DNA of 64,000 nt from positions 62,001 to 126,000 of the forward strand of contig NZ_JAATWC010000003.1 of assembly GCF_012979235.1 (NCBI RefSeq). Direction: 5' to 3'. Both the position numbers and the translations under genes were made by a program. Each line of letters begins with the position of its first letter. Position 1 is the first letter of the stretch. The notes under the pieces are model-generated. The model worked only from the letters and a program-made list of their open reading frames with translations, was not told where the DNA came from and did not search any database. This DNA comes from Dissulfurirhabdus thermomarina. Lineage in GTDB: Bacteria > Desulfobacterota > Dissulfuribacteria > Dissulfuribacterales > Dissulfurirhabdaceae. Positions 1 through 8,993 of this stretch are shown here, piece after piece.

Positions 1-575
1 CAGATGCACTTCGTCTTCTCCTCGTCCTCCGGATTGTTCAGCGCCTCCAACGCGCTCCCCTTGATGATCGGAACGTCGTCGCCCGGAAACTCATACTTGC
101 TCAACAGCTCCCGAAGCTCCAACTCCACCAGCTCGATCAGCTCCGGATCGTCCACCATGTCACACTTGTTCAAAAACACCACAATCGCAGGAACTCCCAC
201 CTGCCGCGCCAACAAGATGTGCTCCCGCGTCTGCGGCATCGGACCGTCGTCGGCGCCCACCACCAAAATCGCACCGTCCATCTGCGCCGCACCCGTGATC
301 ATGTTCTTGATGTAGTCCGCGTGACCCGGACAATCCACGTGCGCGTAGTGCCGCTTCTCCGTCTCGTACTCCACGTGCGCCGTCGCAATCGTGATACCGC
401 GCTCCCGCTCCTCCGGCGCCTTGTCAATCTCCTCAAACGGCGTGTGATCCGCCCACCCCTTCTTCGACAGCACCGCCGTGATCGCCGACGTCAACGTCGT
501 CTTCCCATGGTCAATGTGACCAATCGTCCCCACGTTCACGTGCGGCTTCGTACGCTCGAACTTCTTCTTGCTCAT
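1..575 (-). CDS. tuf: Elongation factor Tu, N-terminal part (runs off the left edge)
   Basis: EF-Tu carries aminoacyl-tRNA to the ribosomal A site as a GTP complex in the cytoplasm. The first ~191 codons are present; the rest lies outside the window. Visible are the G1 box GHIDHGKT (residues 19-26), the effector segment [10 protein letters not shown]3 DCPGH (81-85) and G4 NKCD (136-139). The start follows a good ribosome site (GGGGAGG, about 8 nt upstream). It is the third gene of the str operon after rpsL and rpsG; fusA, which normally sits between rpsG and tuf, is missing. Codon use is visibly less GC-extreme than in neighbours, as expected for a very highly expressed gene. Identification is certain; whether a second tuf copy exists cannot be seen. 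Confidence 0.97.
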   Translation of the reverse strand, partial: MSKKKFERTKPHVNVGTIGHIDHGKTTLTSAITAVLSKKGWADHTPFEEIDKAPEERERGITIATAHVEYETEKRHYAHVDCPGHADYIKNMITGAAQMDGAILVVGADDGPMPQTREHILLARQVGVPAIVVFLNKCDMVDDPELIELVELELRELLSKYEFPGDDVPIIKGSALEALNNPEDEEKTKCI

Positions 576-655
576 GGTTCTGTCCTCCCCTGTCTGCCGG
601 GGATCCTCCCCTGGGCGAAAAGTTGTGAGATGCAGCCGACGCGTACCCGACCTCG

Positions 656-677
656 GCGCCCGGCTTCGGCCGGGCGC
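656..677 (-). other. GC hairpin in the rpsG-tuf spacer
   Basis: A perfect 9-bp stem (GCGCCCGGC / GCCGGGCGC) closes a 4-nt loop about 20 nt past the rpsG stop, in the 123-bp spacer before tuf. No T-run follows on the transcribed strand, so it does not look like a full intrinsic terminator; it could be an attenuator or processing hairpin. This is the place where fusA would be expected. Confidence 0.5.
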
Positions 678-698
678 GCCCCGGTCCGCGGGCCGCCG

Positions 699-1169
699 CT
701 ACCAGCGGTAATGGGCGAAGGCCTTGTTGGCCTCGGCCATCCGGTGCGTGTCTTCCTTCTTCTTGAACGCGGCGCCCCGTTTCTGGTAGGCCTCCAGGAT
801 CTCGGCGGCCAGGCGCTGCGACATGGTCTTCTCCCCCCGCTTCTGGGCGAAACCCACCAGCCAGCGGATGGCGAGGGCCTGGCGCCGGTTCGGCCGCACC
901 TCCACGGGCACCTGGTAGGTGGCACCGCCCACCCGGCGCGACCGGACTTCCACCGCGGGCTTTACGTTCTCCATGGCCTGGTTGAAGACCTTCAGGGGAT
1001 CCTCCTTGGCCCGCCGCTCGACGAGTTCCATGGCGTCGTAGAAGATCCGGCGCGCCAGGCTCTTCTTGCCCCGGCGCATGAGCCCGTTGATGAACTTCGC
1101 CACCAGGACGCTGTTGAACTTCGGGTCCGGCGGGACGATCCGCTTTGGAACTTCTCTTCTTCTGGGCAT
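699..1169 (-). CDS. rpsG: 30S ribosomal protein S7
   Basis: S7 nucleates assembly of the 16S rRNA 3' major domain (small-subunit head) and contacts E-site tRNA; in many bacteria it also represses translation of its own operon. The 156-residue product has the family's usual length and the basic N-terminus [10 protein letters not shown]. The stretch [14 protein letters not shown] and the helix [12 protein letters not shown] are diagnostic. It lies 45 bp downstream of rpsL and is transcribed with it. Nothing odd is visible in the protein. The unusual point is the next gene: tuf instead of fusA. Confidence 0.98.
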   Translation of the reverse strand: MPRRREVPKRIVPPDPKFNSVLVAKFINGLMRRGKKSLARRIFYDAMELVERRAKEDPLKVFNQAMENVKPAVEVRSRRVGGATYQVPVEVRPNRRQALAIRWLVGFAQKRGEKTMSQRLAAEILEAYQKRGAAFKKKEDTHRMAEANKAFAHYRW

Positions 1170-1214
1170 CGCTTCCCTACCCGTTCCGGTTGCGCCGCTC
1201 CGGCGGCGGACGGA

Positions 1215-1586
1215 CTACTTCGGCCGCTTCGTGCCGTACTTGGACCTGGCCTTCTTGCGATCCGCCACCCCCAGCGCGTCGAGGGTGCCGCGGATGATAT
1301 GGTAGCGGACACCGGGCAGGTCCTTGACGCGGCCGCCGCGGATGAGCACCACCGAGTGCTCCTGGAGATTGTGCCCGATGCCGGGGATATAGGACGTCAC
1401 CTCCACCCCGTTGGTCAAACGGACACGAGCCACCTTCCGAAGGGCCGAGTTGGGCTTCTTCGGCGTGGTGGTATAGACGCGGGTGCACACGCCCCGGCGC
1501 TGTGGACAGGCATCCAGGGCCGGCGCCTTGTTCTTCTTCTTGACCTGTCTGCGGCCCTTGCGGACCAGTTGGTTGATGGTCGGCAT
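1215..1586 (-). CDS. rpsL: 30S ribosomal protein S12
   Basis: S12 sits at the subunit interface near the decoding centre and controls accuracy. The 123-residue protein is full length. The conserved [10 protein letters not shown] loop and the [11 protein letters not shown] loop are both intact with the usual lysines, so no streptomycin-resistance-type change is evident. The aspartate of the KDLPG loop, the RimO methylthiolation site in other bacteria, is present. It is the first gene of the str operon and is preceded by a strong promoter. Confidence 0.98.
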   Translation of the reverse strand: MPTINQLVRKGRRQVKKKNKAPALDACPQRRGVCTRVYTTTPKKPNSALRKVARVRLTNGVEVTSYIPGIGHNLQEHSVVLIRGGRVKDLPGVRYHIIRGTLDALGVADRKKARSKYGTKRPK

Positions 1587-1706
1587 CCGTCACTCCTCTC
1601 CTGGGGCCGGCGGGAAGGCCCCTCCCGGCTCGATGCAAGACGGCACCACCCCCGTTTGGCCCCCACGAAGGGACAAAACGAGGCGCGCCAAAAACAAAGC
1701 CTGCAT

Positions 1707-1735
1707 GTAATACAGGGTTCCCCTTTCCTTGTCAA
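1707..1735 (-). promoter_or_regulatory. Sigma-70-type promoter of the str operon
   Basis: On the minus strand, TTGACA (1730-1735) is followed after exactly 17 bp by TATTAC (1707-1712). The AT-richer patch stands out against the GC-rich background. It points at rpsL and leaves a leader of about 115 nt. The same 251-bp divergent spacer (1587-1837) also precedes coaX, for which I see no clear promoter. Confidence 0.8.
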
Positions 1736-1837
1736 CCCCCTGCCCACCGGCATTCGCCGGGGAGCGGGCCCTTCCGGATGCCGCGTCCCGAGAGGGGACA
1801 TCTTCCCTGCCCGCCCGCGGCGCGGTAACCTGGCCCC

Positions 1838-2668
1838 ATGGAAAAGGTGACCCCGCCGGACAGGCTACTCGCGGTGGACGTGGGCAACACCCACACCGTG
1901 ATAGGGCTCTTCGAGGCAGGGCGGCTCCTCGCCCGGTGGCGGCTGCCGACCCGGCAGGACGACACGGCCGACGCCCTGGCCGCCGGCCTCGTGCCGCTCT
2001 TCCGTCTCGCCGGGCACGGGTTCGGCGCCGGGGCCGCCCTCATCCTGGCCTGCGTGGTTCCGCCGGTCCGCCGGGCCTGGGAAGACTTCGCCCGCCGCCA
2101 CCTCGGCCGGGAGGCCCTGGCGGTCGACGCCGAGACACCGGTGGGGATGCCCATCCGGTACCGCCGTCCCCACGAGGTCGGCGCCGACCGCCTCGTCAAC
2201 GCGGTGGCGGCCTACCAGATCTTTGGCGACGCCCTCATCGTGGTGGACTACGGCACCGCCACCACCTTCGATTGTGTCTCTCCCCGGGGGGAATACCTCG
2301 GCGGGGCCATCGCCCCCGGGGTCCTCTCCGCCGCGGAGGGCCTCTTCCGGCGCACCGCGCGCCTGCCCAAGGTGGACGTGACCAAGGTCCCGGCGATCGC
2401 CCTGGCCCAAGACACCGCCAGCGCCCTGCAGGCGGGGATGGGCTACGGATTCGCGGGGCTGACGGCCGGGATCATCCAGAAGCTGGAAGAGGAGTTCGAG
2501 GCCCGTCCCCGGGTGGTGGCCACCGGCGGCCTCGCCGAAGTGATGGCCCCGCTCTGCCCTCGGATCGAGCGGGTGATTCCCCACCTCACGCTGCTGGGCC
2601 TCGCCGTGATCTACGGCCGGCTGACCGGCGACGCGGACTTCGAGGCGGCAGCCTCAAGAGGCGCCTGA
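1838..2668 (+). CDS. coaX: Type III pantothenate kinase
   Basis: Phosphorylates pantothenate, the first step of coenzyme A synthesis; type III enzymes are K+-dependent, resist CoA feedback and have a poor ATP affinity. The 276-residue protein has the ASKHA-fold signatures: phosphate-1 motif [12 protein letters not shown] near the N-terminus, the [11 protein letters not shown] pantothenate-site motif, [10 protein letters not shown] (phosphate-2) and the VATGGLA adenosine motif. It is a single plus-strand gene. Its last 15 bp overlap the 3' end of the convergent kinase gene, so the two transcripts overlap tail to tail. Confidence 0.95.
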   Translation: MEKVTPPDRLLAVDVGNTHTVIGLFEAGRLLARWRLPTRQDDTADALAAGLVPLFRLAGHGFGAGAALILACVVPPVRRAWEDFARRHLGREALAVDAETPVGMPIRYRRPHEVGADRLVNAVAAYQIFGDALIVVDYGTATTFDCVSPRGEYLGGAIAPGVLSAAEGLFRRTARLPKVDVTKVPAIALAQDTASALQAGMGYGFAGLTAGIIQKLEEEFEARPRVVATGGLAEVMAPLCPRIERVIPHLTLLGLAVIYGRLTGDADFEAAASRGA

Positions 2669-4240
2669 GCGGCGCGAACGGGCGCGGCCCCGCCGTCCCT
2701 TGAGGGCCCGGCGGACCTTGACGCCGAGTTCCACCACGGAGAAGGGCTTGGCGATGAAACCGCAGGCGCCCTCGTCCAGGGCCCGGCGCATCTGGGAATC
2801 CTGGGCGTACCCGCTGGCGAAGAGGACCTGGACCTTCGGGTCCATCTCCCGCAGCCGCCGGAAGACCTCCAGCCCGTTCATCCCGGGCATCATGACGTCC
2901 AGCACCACGAGGTCCACCCCGCCCCCGGCCGCCTCGTAGACCCTCAACGCCTCGACGCCGTCTCCAGCCGTGAGGACCTCGTAACCCGCCCGCCCGAGGA
3001 CGTCGGCCAAGAGTTCCAGGAGCATGGGCTCGTCGTCCACCACCAGGATGGTGCCCACGCCCTTGGGCGAGCCACCCGGCCGCGGCGCGGTCTTGGCCGC
3101 GGGCGCCGCCTCGTGGTCGGCCCGCGGGAGATAGACCGTGAAGGAGGAGCCCTCCCCCGGCCGGCTCTCCACCTCCACCTGCCCCCCATGGTCCTGCACC
3201 ACGCCGTAGACCACCGCCAGGCCGAGCCCGGTCCCCTTCCCCGGCTCCTTGGTGGTGAAGAAGGGGTCGAAGATCCGGGAACGGATGCCTTCCGGCATGC
3301 CGCAGCCGGTGTCGGTCACCCGCACGGCCACGTATGCCTCGTCGGCCCCCACCCGTGTCCCGTCCGGCAGCCGGGTCCCCGGCTCCACGGAGAAGGTCTC
3401 GAGGGCGAGCCGCCCCCCGGCCTTGCCGCAACTGGTGCCCCCCATGGCCTGGACCGCGTTGATGGCGAGATTCATGAGCACCTGCTCCACCAGGGCGGGA
3501 TCCCCGAAGACCGGGGCCAGGCCGGGCTCGCAAGCGACCTCCAGCTCGATGCCCCGGTCCACCGTCTCGGACAGGAGCGACACCACGTTGTCCACGCACC
3601 GGTTGAGGTCCACGGCCCGGGCCTCGCCCCGGCCGCGGCGGGAGAAGGTGAGGAGGCGACGGCAGAGGTCGGCGCCCCGTTCCCCGGCGGTCTCGATGAA
3701 GGAGAGGTAGCGTTGAGCCTCGCCCTCTTCCGGGATCAGCGTCTTCAAGACGGAGGCGGCGCCGAGGACCCCGGCGAGGAGATTGTTGAAGTCGTGGGCG
3801 ATGCCGCCGGCCAGGGTCCCCATGGCCTCCATCTTCTGGGCCTGGAGCAGCTGGGCGTTGGTCTTTTCCAACTCCGCCTGGGTGTGCCGAAGCGAGGTGA
3901 TGTCGTGGAGGATGTTCAGGCTGGAAAGCCGGACACCCGCCCGAACCGGCGTGCAGGTGACGGCGTAGACCCGGCCGTCGCGCGGGCAGGTGATCTCGTG
4001 CCGGACCGTCCGCCCGCCGAGCACCTCGCCGTGCCGGCACCAGGCACAGGGGACGTCGGATTGAAAAAAGGCCCTGTGGCAGGGCTCCCCGAGGGCGGAC
4101 CGCCCGAGGTAACGCTCCATGGCCGGATTCATGTACTCGATGGCGAAATCCCGGCCGCACACGTAGGCCAAGTCTTCCATGGCCTCCACCAGGGCCCGGA
4201 AGTAGGCCTCCCGGTGGCTGTCGACGTCCGTTCCGGCCAT
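2654..4240 (-). CDS. Hybrid sensor histidine kinase (PAS - HisKA - HATPase - receiver)
   Basis: Soluble 528-residue kinase with no membrane segment. Order: PAS-like sensor (about 10-115), dimerisation helix with H-box HDFNN (His149), ATPase lobe with N-box [17 protein letters not shown] and GTGLGLAVV (to ~370), a Pro/Ala linker, then a C-terminal receiver with DDE (402-404), phospho-acceptor Asp448 in LDVMMPG and the KPF lysine. The ribosome site AAGGAG precedes the ATG. The PAS region carries a cysteine cluster, C54, C65, C68 and C85 (pattern PCHRAF...PCAWC), which could bind a metal, FeS or haem, or act as a redox switch; that is inference. No dedicated output regulator is adjacent. Confidence 0.9.
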   Translation of the reverse strand: MAGTDVDSHREAYFRALVEAMEDLAYVCGRDFAIEYMNPAMERYLGRSALGEPCHRAFFQSDVPCAWCRHGEVLGGRTVRHEITCPRDGRVYAVTCTPVRAGVRLSSLNILHDITSLRHTQAELEKTNAQLLQAQKMEAMGTLAGGIAHDFNNLLAGVLGAASVLKTLIPEEGEAQRYLSFIETAGERGADLCRRLLTFSRRGRGEARAVDLNRCVDNVVSLLSETVDRGIELEVACEPGLAPVFGDPALVEQVLMNLAINAVQAMGGTSCGKAGGRLALETFSVEPGTRLPDGTRVGADEAYVAVRVTDTGCGMPEGIRSRIFDPFFTTKEPGKGTGLGLAVVYGVVQDHGGQVEVESRPGEGSSFTVYLPRADHEAAPAAKTAPRPGGSPKGVGTILVVDDEPMLLELLADVLGRAGYEVLTAGDGVEALRVYEAAGGGVDLVVLDVMMPGMNGLEVFRRLREMDPKVQVLFASGYAQDSQMRRALDEGACGFIAKPFSVVELGVKVRRALKGRRGRARSRRSGAS

Positions 4241-4435
4241 GCCCGCTCCTTCCCCACCTGGTCGTCAAGCTTAACCGGCCGCGCCCCGGCCCTCAAGCGC
4301 CGGCGGCGGGGGTGCCACGGCCCGTGCGCCGCCCGCGGCATGCCGGCGGCCGGAGACGGCGCCATATCCCACAATATTACCCCAGGCCGCCGAGGGCGGC
4401 ACCCTTCCGGGGAGATTTCACGGCAAGGCGGTGAA

Positions 4436-5710
4436 TCAGGCCGGACCCAGGGCCCGGAGAAGGACGTCGGCCTGGCGCTCGGCCGCGCCGGCGGCCAAGC
4501 CTTCCAGGGCGGCCCGGGCCCGCCGCCCCATCTCGTCGCGTCGGCCGGGGTCCGCCAGCAGGCGGTCCACCGCCGCCGCCAGGGTCCCGGCGTCCCGCAC
4601 CTCCATCCCGCCCCCGGCGGCATCCAGGGCCGCCCGGGCGTCCTCGAAGTTCTCCGTGTGGGGCCCGTAGACGACCGGGCACCCCCAGGCCGCCGGCTCC
4701 ATGAGGTTCTGGCCGCCCTTGGGCGCCAGGGACCCCCCGACGAAGGCCACCCGGGCCGTGCCGTAGAGGTCGAAGAGGGGCCCGATCTCGTCCACCACCA
4801 CCACGGGCGCCGTCTTCCCCGGCAGGCGGGACCAGTCCACGGCCTCGAGGCCGCGGCGGCGCGCCGCCCGGTGGCAGCGCCCCACGCGCTCCAGGTGCCG
4901 CGGGACGAGACAGAGGACGAGGCCGGGCCACCGGCCGCGGAGCCGGCAAAAGGCGTCCAGCGCGGGCCCCTCCTCCCCCTTGCGGAGGCTCCCCGCCACC
5001 CAGACCGGCACCGCCCCTTCCACCCCGAGCCGGGAACGGACGGCGGCGGCCGCACCTGGATCCGGGCGGTCGAGGAGACCCTCGAACTTGGCGTTGCCGG
5101 TGACCACGACCCGGTCCGGCGGGGCCCCGAGGGCCTGAAGGCGTTCCGCGTGCCGGCCGGAGATGGCGCAGACCCGATCAAATCCCTGGAGCAGGGGCCG
5201 CGTCAAGGAACGGATCCGGCGGTACGCCGGGTAGGATCGGGCGGAGATCCGGCCGTTGAGCAGCACGGTCCGTGCCCCGGAGCGGCGGACCGAGAGCAAG
5301 AGATTCGGCCAAAGCTCCGCCTCCACCGCCGCGTAGACCCTGGGGCGAAGGCGGCGGAGGGCCCGGGCCACCACCTGCGGAAAGTCGAGGGGGTAGCCCA
5401 CCACCCGGCACCGCCCGCCGAGGCGGTCCCGCGCGCGGTCCCAGCCCGCGGGCGTCCCGCAGGAAACCACGATGTCGAGGCCGCCGCCGCGCCGGTCCAG
5501 GGCCGCCACCACCGCCTCGGCCACCGCCACCTCCCCCACGGAGACCGCGTGAATCCAGAGGTCGGGGCGAAGCGGTTCCCCGGCCTCGAGACCCAGCCGC
5601 CCCGCCAGGAAGCCCCGTGGAGTGCGGCCGGCCCGGGCCCGGAGCAGTGGCGCGGCCGGGAGGTAGGCCGCCCGGCTCGCCCACCGGTAGGCCGACAGGA
5701 GCCCGCTCAC
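4436..5710 (-). CDS. waaA: 3-deoxy-D-manno-octulosonic acid (Kdo) transferase
   Basis: Adds Kdo to lipid A precursor at the inner membrane (GT30 family). The 424-residue protein starts at a GTG overlapping the upstream methyltransferase stop (GTGA). It has an N-terminal hydrophobic stretch (GLLSAYRWASRAAYL), the HAVSVGEV motif with the presumed catalytic Glu, EAELWPNLL, LNGRIS, the nucleotide-sugar region GNAKFEG, and the donor-site block GGSLAPKGGQNLMEP. It is the last gene of a long minus-strand operon with three other core-oligosaccharide genes. A 195-bp spacer with an AT-rich patch near 4366-4384 follows. Confidence 0.93.
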   Translation of the reverse strand: MSGLLSAYRWASRAAYLPAAPLLRARAGRTPRGFLAGRLGLEAGEPLRPDLWIHAVSVGEVAVAEAVVAALDRRGGGLDIVVSCGTPAGWDRARDRLGGRCRVVGYPLDFPQVVARALRRLRPRVYAAVEAELWPNLLLSVRRSGARTVLLNGRISARSYPAYRRIRSLTRPLLQGFDRVCAISGRHAERLQALGAPPDRVVVTGNAKFEGLLDRPDPGAAAAVRSRLGVEGAVPVWVAGSLRKGEEGPALDAFCRLRGRWPGLVLCLVPRHLERVGRCHRAARRRGLEAVDWSRLPGKTAPVVVVDEIGPLFDLYGTARVAFVGGSLAPKGGQNLMEPAAWGCPVVYGPHTENFEDARAALDAAGGGMEVRDAGTLAAAVDRLLADPGRRDEMGRRARAALEGLAAGAAERQADVLLRALGPA

Positions 5711-6501
5711 GGCCCGCCCCCCGCAGCGGCCCACTGCCGCCGGACTTCGTAGAGGGCCGCGCCGAGGGCCACGGCCACGTTCAGGGACGCGGTCCCCCCT
5801 GCCTGCGGCACGGCGAGGAGGAGATCGCAGGCCCGGCGGACCAGGACACGGAGGCCCCGGCCCTCGGACCCCACCACGAGGGCCAGGGGCCGCACCAGGT
5901 CGACGGCCCATACCGCGGCCGGCCCGGCCGGGTCCAGCCCCGCCACCCAGAGCCCCATCTCCTTGAGGACCTCGAGGGTGCGCGCCACGTTGTCCACCTC
6001 CACCAGGGCCACGTGGGCCACGGCCCCGGCCGAGGCCTTGAAGACGTGCCCGGTGACCGGGACGTTGCGCCGCCGGGGCAGGAGGACGGCCTGGGCCCCG
6101 AGGCCGGCGGCCGAACGGATGAGCGCCCCGAGATTGCCCGGGTCCGTGACCTGGTCGCAGACCACGACCAGCGGCCGGGCGGCGCCCCACAGAGCCGGCA
6201 GCTCCTCGAGGCCCCGCCACCAGAAGGGCCGCACCTCGAGGGCCACGCCCTGGTGGACCGCCCCCGGCGGGACCCCCGCCTGCGTCGGTTCCGCATGCTC
6301 CACCGGGCATCCGGTCCGCTCCGCCAGGGCGAGAAGCGCGGCCTGGTCCCGGCGGCGCCCGAAGGACGGCACCACCAGGAGCCGAACGGCCGCCCCGGGC
6401 CTGGCCCGGAGGCACTCCCGGACGGGATGGCGCCCCCAGACGAGCACCGGGGCCGTCCCGGATCGCCCGGAACCGCCCCGGCCGGCGCGGCGTCCCTTCA
6501 C
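5707..6501 (-). CDS. SPOUT (TrmH/RlmB family) rRNA 2'-O-methyltransferase
   Basis: Probable 23S rRNA or tRNA ribose 2'-O-methyltransferase using S-adenosylmethionine. The 264-residue protein starts at a GTG overlapping the gmk stop (GTGA). An N-terminal substrate-binding domain begins at VLVWGRHPVRE. The SPOUT trefoil knot follows with motif 1 DPGNLGALIRSA, motif 2 LALVVGSEGRGLR and motif 3 ASLNVAVALGAALYE. The length and the N-terminal L30e-like domain fit RlmB better than TrmH, but the target cannot be decided from sequence. It is translationally coupled to waaA downstream. Confidence 0.88.
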   Translation of the reverse strand: MKGRRAGRGGSGRSGTAPVLVWGRHPVRECLRARPGAAVRLLVVPSFGRRRDQAALLALAERTGCPVEHAEPTQAGVPPGAVHQGVALEVRPFWWRGLEELPALWGAARPLVVVCDQVTDPGNLGALIRSAAGLGAQAVLLPRRRNVPVTGHVFKASAGAVAHVALVEVDNVARTLEVLKEMGLWVAGLDPAGPAAVWAVDLVRPLALVVGSEGRGLRVLVRRACDLLLAVPQAGGTASLNVAVALGAALYEVRRQWAAAGGGP

Positions 6502-7109
6502 CCCAGGCCCAGGGCCGCCCGGAGCCCGGGGGCGGCCAGCACCCGGGCCGACCGCAGGCGGCGGGCCGTGACGATGGCCCGGAGGCCCTCGCAGGCGGCG
6601 TCGAGTTCGTCGTTCACCACCACGTAATCGTACTCCGAGGCGGCGTGGAGCTCCCGGCGGGCGTTGGCGAGGCGAAGGGCCGCGGCCGCCTCGTCCTCGC
6701 TGCCCCGGCCGCGGAGCCGGGCCTCCAGGGCCTCCAGGGACGGCGGCAGGATGAAGACGTAGCACGCGCCGGGAAACACCCGGCGGATCTCCCGGGCGCC
6801 CTGGACGTCGATGTCGAGCAGGACGTCACGGCCGGCCGCCAAGGCCGCGGAAACGGCCTGGCGGGAGGTCCCGTAGAGGTTCCCGTGGACCTCGGCCCAC
6901 TCGAGGAAGTCCCCCCGGGCCCGCATGGCCTCGAAGACCTCCCGGTCCACGAAGTGGTAATCGCGGCCGTCGACCTCGCCCGGCCGCGGCGGCCGGGTGG
7001 TGTGGGAGACGGAAAAGTCGAGGCCGGCGACCTCGGCGAGGAGCCGCCGGCACAGGGTGGTCTTCCCGGCGCCGGACGGCGCCGAGATCACGAAGAGGTC
7101 CCCCTCCAT
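6498..7109 (-). CDS. gmk: Guanylate kinase
   Basis: Converts GMP and ATP to GDP and ADP. The 203-residue protein has the P-loop SAPSGAGKTT at its N-terminus, the GMP-binding segment SHTTRPPRPGEVDGRDYHF, and DIDVQGARE. I chose the ATG at 7109 because GGGAG lies 8 nt upstream; an in-frame GTG three codons earlier is the alternative. The order yicC-remA-gmk is widely conserved, but rpoZ, which usually follows gmk, is replaced here by trmH and waaA. Confidence 0.96.
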   Translation of the reverse strand: MEGDLFVISAPSGAGKTTLCRRLLAEVAGLDFSVSHTTRPPRPGEVDGRDYHFVDREVFEAMRARGDFLEWAEVHGNLYGTSRQAVSAALAAGRDVLLDIDVQGAREIRRVFPGACYVFILPPSLEALEARLRGRGSEDEAAAALRLANARRELHAASEYDYVVVNDELDAACEGLRAIVTARRLRSARVLAAPGLRAALGLG

Positions 7110-7137
7110 TGCCTCCACTCCCGGCCAGGGGCGGGCC

Positions 7138-7419
7138 TCAACGGGGATCCTTCTCCTCCGCCTTGGAAAAGAGGTCGGAGGTGAGCCGCTGGGCGATGGT
7201 CTCCGCCTGGATGGCCGACAGCACCACGTGGTTGCTGTCCGTGACGATGATGGAACGGGTCCGGCGGCCCTGGGTGGCGTCGATGAGGCGGCTGTTCTGC
7301 TTGGCCTCCTCGCGAAGGCGCTTCATGGGCGCCGAGGAGGGGTTCACGATGGCGACGATCCGGTCGGCCACCACGGAGTTGCCGAAGCCGATATTGAGTA
7401 GCTTGCACCTGCATTCCAT
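7138..7419 (-). CDS. remA: RemA/DUF370 family regulator
   Basis: In Bacillus, RemA is a ring-forming DNA-binding protein that activates matrix and osmoprotection genes; the role in Gram-negative bacteria is not established. The 93-residue protein carries the family hallmarks [22 protein letters not shown] and [21 protein letters not shown]. The ATG at 7419 follows a strong AAAGGAG; a longer reading upstream is Gly/Ala/Arg-rich and unlikely. It sits between yicC and gmk, the classic neighbourhood of this family. A 136-bp GC-rich spacer to yicC shows no feature I can name. Confidence 0.9.
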   Translation of the reverse strand: MECRCKLLNIGFGNSVVADRIVAIVNPSSAPMKRLREEAKQNSRLIDATQGRRTRSIIVTDSNHVVLSAIQAETIAQRLTSDLFSKAEEKDPR

Positions 7420-7555
7420 GGATCGAGACTCCTTTCTCGGTTTCATATCTTTACCCCCACCCGCCCGGGCGCGGCCACCACCGGCCCGGGCGGGCACCCC
7501 TCAAACCACCCGGGGTCGAAACACCCCCCGGGAACCTGAAACACCGGGACGCCGA

Positions 7556-8437
7556 TCAGACCAGGTTCTGGACCTGCTCGCGCATCTTCTCCTGCTCGCC
7601 CTTGATGTCCACCACCAGGCGGCTGATCTCCGCGTCGGCGGACTTCGACGCCATGGTGTTCACCTCCCGGAAGAGCTCCTGGAGGAGAAAGTCGAGCCGG
7701 CGACCCACCGGTTCGTCGGAGGCGAGCAGCTCCCGGAACTGCGCCAGATGGCTCCGGGCGCGGACCACCTCTTCCGTGATGTCGAGCCGGTCGGCCAGGA
7801 AAGCCGCCTCCTGGGCGATCCGGGCCGGGTCCAGGCGTGTTTCGGCCAGGTGCCGCTCCACCCGTTCCCGGAGGGCCTCCTGGGCCGCCCGGAGGTGGTC
7901 CCGCCGCCGCCGGTCGATGGCCTCCAGCCACGCCTCCACCCGGTCCAGCCGGAGGTCGAGATCGGCCTTGAGGGCCTCGCCCTCCCGCCGGGCCGCCTCC
8001 TGGGCCTCCGCCAGCAAGCGCTCGAGGGCCTCTGCCACCACGGGCCAGGCGGCCTCGGCGTCGGGCTCGGCCTCCCTGGCCTCCACGGCGTCCTTCAGGA
8101 TGCCGAGCACGTCCCGCAGCTCCAGCCCGCCGGCCAGGCCACACTCCTCGGCCAGGGCCCCGGCGGCCCGGAGGTAGGCCTGGACGAGCCCCGTGTTGGG
8201 CACGAACTCGGGGCCGGCCAGGGCCGCCCCGCCCACCTGGACGGTGACATCCACCCGGCCCCGCCCGAGCGCCGCCTGCACGCGCTTCCGTACCCGGTCC
8301 TCGAAGGGGAGGAGCCACCGCGGAAGGCGCACCTGCACGTCGCAGTAGCGCCCGTTGACCGAGCGAAGCTCCATGTCGACCTCGACGGCCGCGCCCTCGG
8401 ACCGGGCCCGGGCGTATGTCGTCATGCTTCTGGGCAT
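7556..8437 (-). CDS. yicC: YicC family endoribonuclease
   Basis: YicC proteins are stress-related endoribonucleases; E. coli YicC participates in degradation of the small RNA RyhB. The 293-residue product has the family start MTTYARA, ELRSVNGRYCDV, the long charged coiled region (about 130-225), and the C-terminal block GRRLDFLLQELFREVNT..SK, which carries conserved acidic and basic residues. Full length. It is in the same operon as remA and gmk, a widely conserved trio. Confidence 0.92.
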   Translation of the reverse strand: MPRSMTTYARARSEGAAVEVDMELRSVNGRYCDVQVRLPRWLLPFEDRVRKRVQAALGRGRVDVTVQVGGAALAGPEFVPNTGLVQAYLRAAGALAEECGLAGGLELRDVLGILKDAVEAREAEPDAEAAWPVVAEALERLLAEAQEAARREGEALKADLDLRLDRVEAWLEAIDRRRRDHLRAAQEALRERVERHLAETRLDPARIAQEAAFLADRLDITEEVVRARSHLAQFRELLASDEPVGRRLDFLLQELFREVNTMASKSADAEISRLVVDIKGEQEKMREQVQNLV

Positions 8438-8456
8438 CTTCCTCCAGGGAGCGGTC

Positions 8457-8993
8457 TCACCGGCGACGGGCCCGGCCGAGCGCCCCGAGGTAGCCCGACC
8501 GCGCCCGGTTCCAGAAGGCGACCACGTCGGGCCGCTTGTAGTCCGCGTAGGTCCAGGGCAGGGGCTGGAACGACCCCTGATAATAGACCAGTTGAAGGTC
8601 GGCGAAAACCCCCTCTCCGAGGTAGACCCGGTGGCTGTAGTTCTTCCCCGTGGCCACCACCAGGCGCTCGGCGGTCAAGAGGCCGGGGTCGATGTTGACC
8701 CGGCGGCGACCGTCCTCGCTCCAGCGCCGCTCGAGGGCATGGCAGAGCAGCTTGAAGTCCTTGAGGTAGTCCTGGGGGACCAGGCGCTCGAAACCGACGA
8801 AGGCCCGGGAGAGCCCCGGGCCGAACTCGCCCTCGTAGTAATCTGTGCAGTCGAAGGGGAACGGCTTGCCGGCGAGATCCGCGGCCCCCAGGTGCTCCCC
8901 CAGGGCGCGCCGCACCCGCTCCACCCACCCGGGGTCCCGGAAGAGGAGCCCCGCCACGGGCTTGGCGGGAGGCGGCTGGCCGAGGATGCTCAC
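8457..8993 (-). CDS. DUF4416 family protein
   Basis: Conserved protein of unknown function found mostly in deltaproteobacterial and related lineages. The 178-residue product starts at a GTG overlapping the rfaE1 stop (GTGA). Recognisable family blocks are GLLFRD near the N-terminus, FDCTDYYEGEFGPGL, VNIDPGLLTAERLVVATGKNYSHRVYLG, and a C-terminal TYADYKRPDVVAFWNRAR. No membrane segment or signal peptide. Its placement between rfaE1 and yicC suggests an envelope or RNA-related job, but that is inference only. Confidence 0.8.
   Translation of the reverse strand: MSILGQPPPAKPVAGLLFRDPGWVERVRRALGEHLGAADLAGKPFPFDCTDYYEGEFGPGLSRAFVGFERLVPQDYLKDFKLLCHALERRWSEDGRRRVNIDPGLLTAERLVVATGKNYSHRVYLGEGVFADLQLVYYQGSFQPLPWTYADYKRPDVVAFWNRARSGYLGALGRARRR

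Noticed and set aside
2586-4268. 560-codon frame parallel to the hybrid kinase
   Set aside because: Same strand, different frame, low-complexity translation; the kinase frame holds all motifs.
3113-5752. Long open frame of 879 codons on the plus strand
   Set aside because: It lies opposite the hybrid kinase and waaA, which have clear family motifs; at this GC content antisense frames stay open. Its translation is Pro/Gly/Arg/His-rich without motifs.
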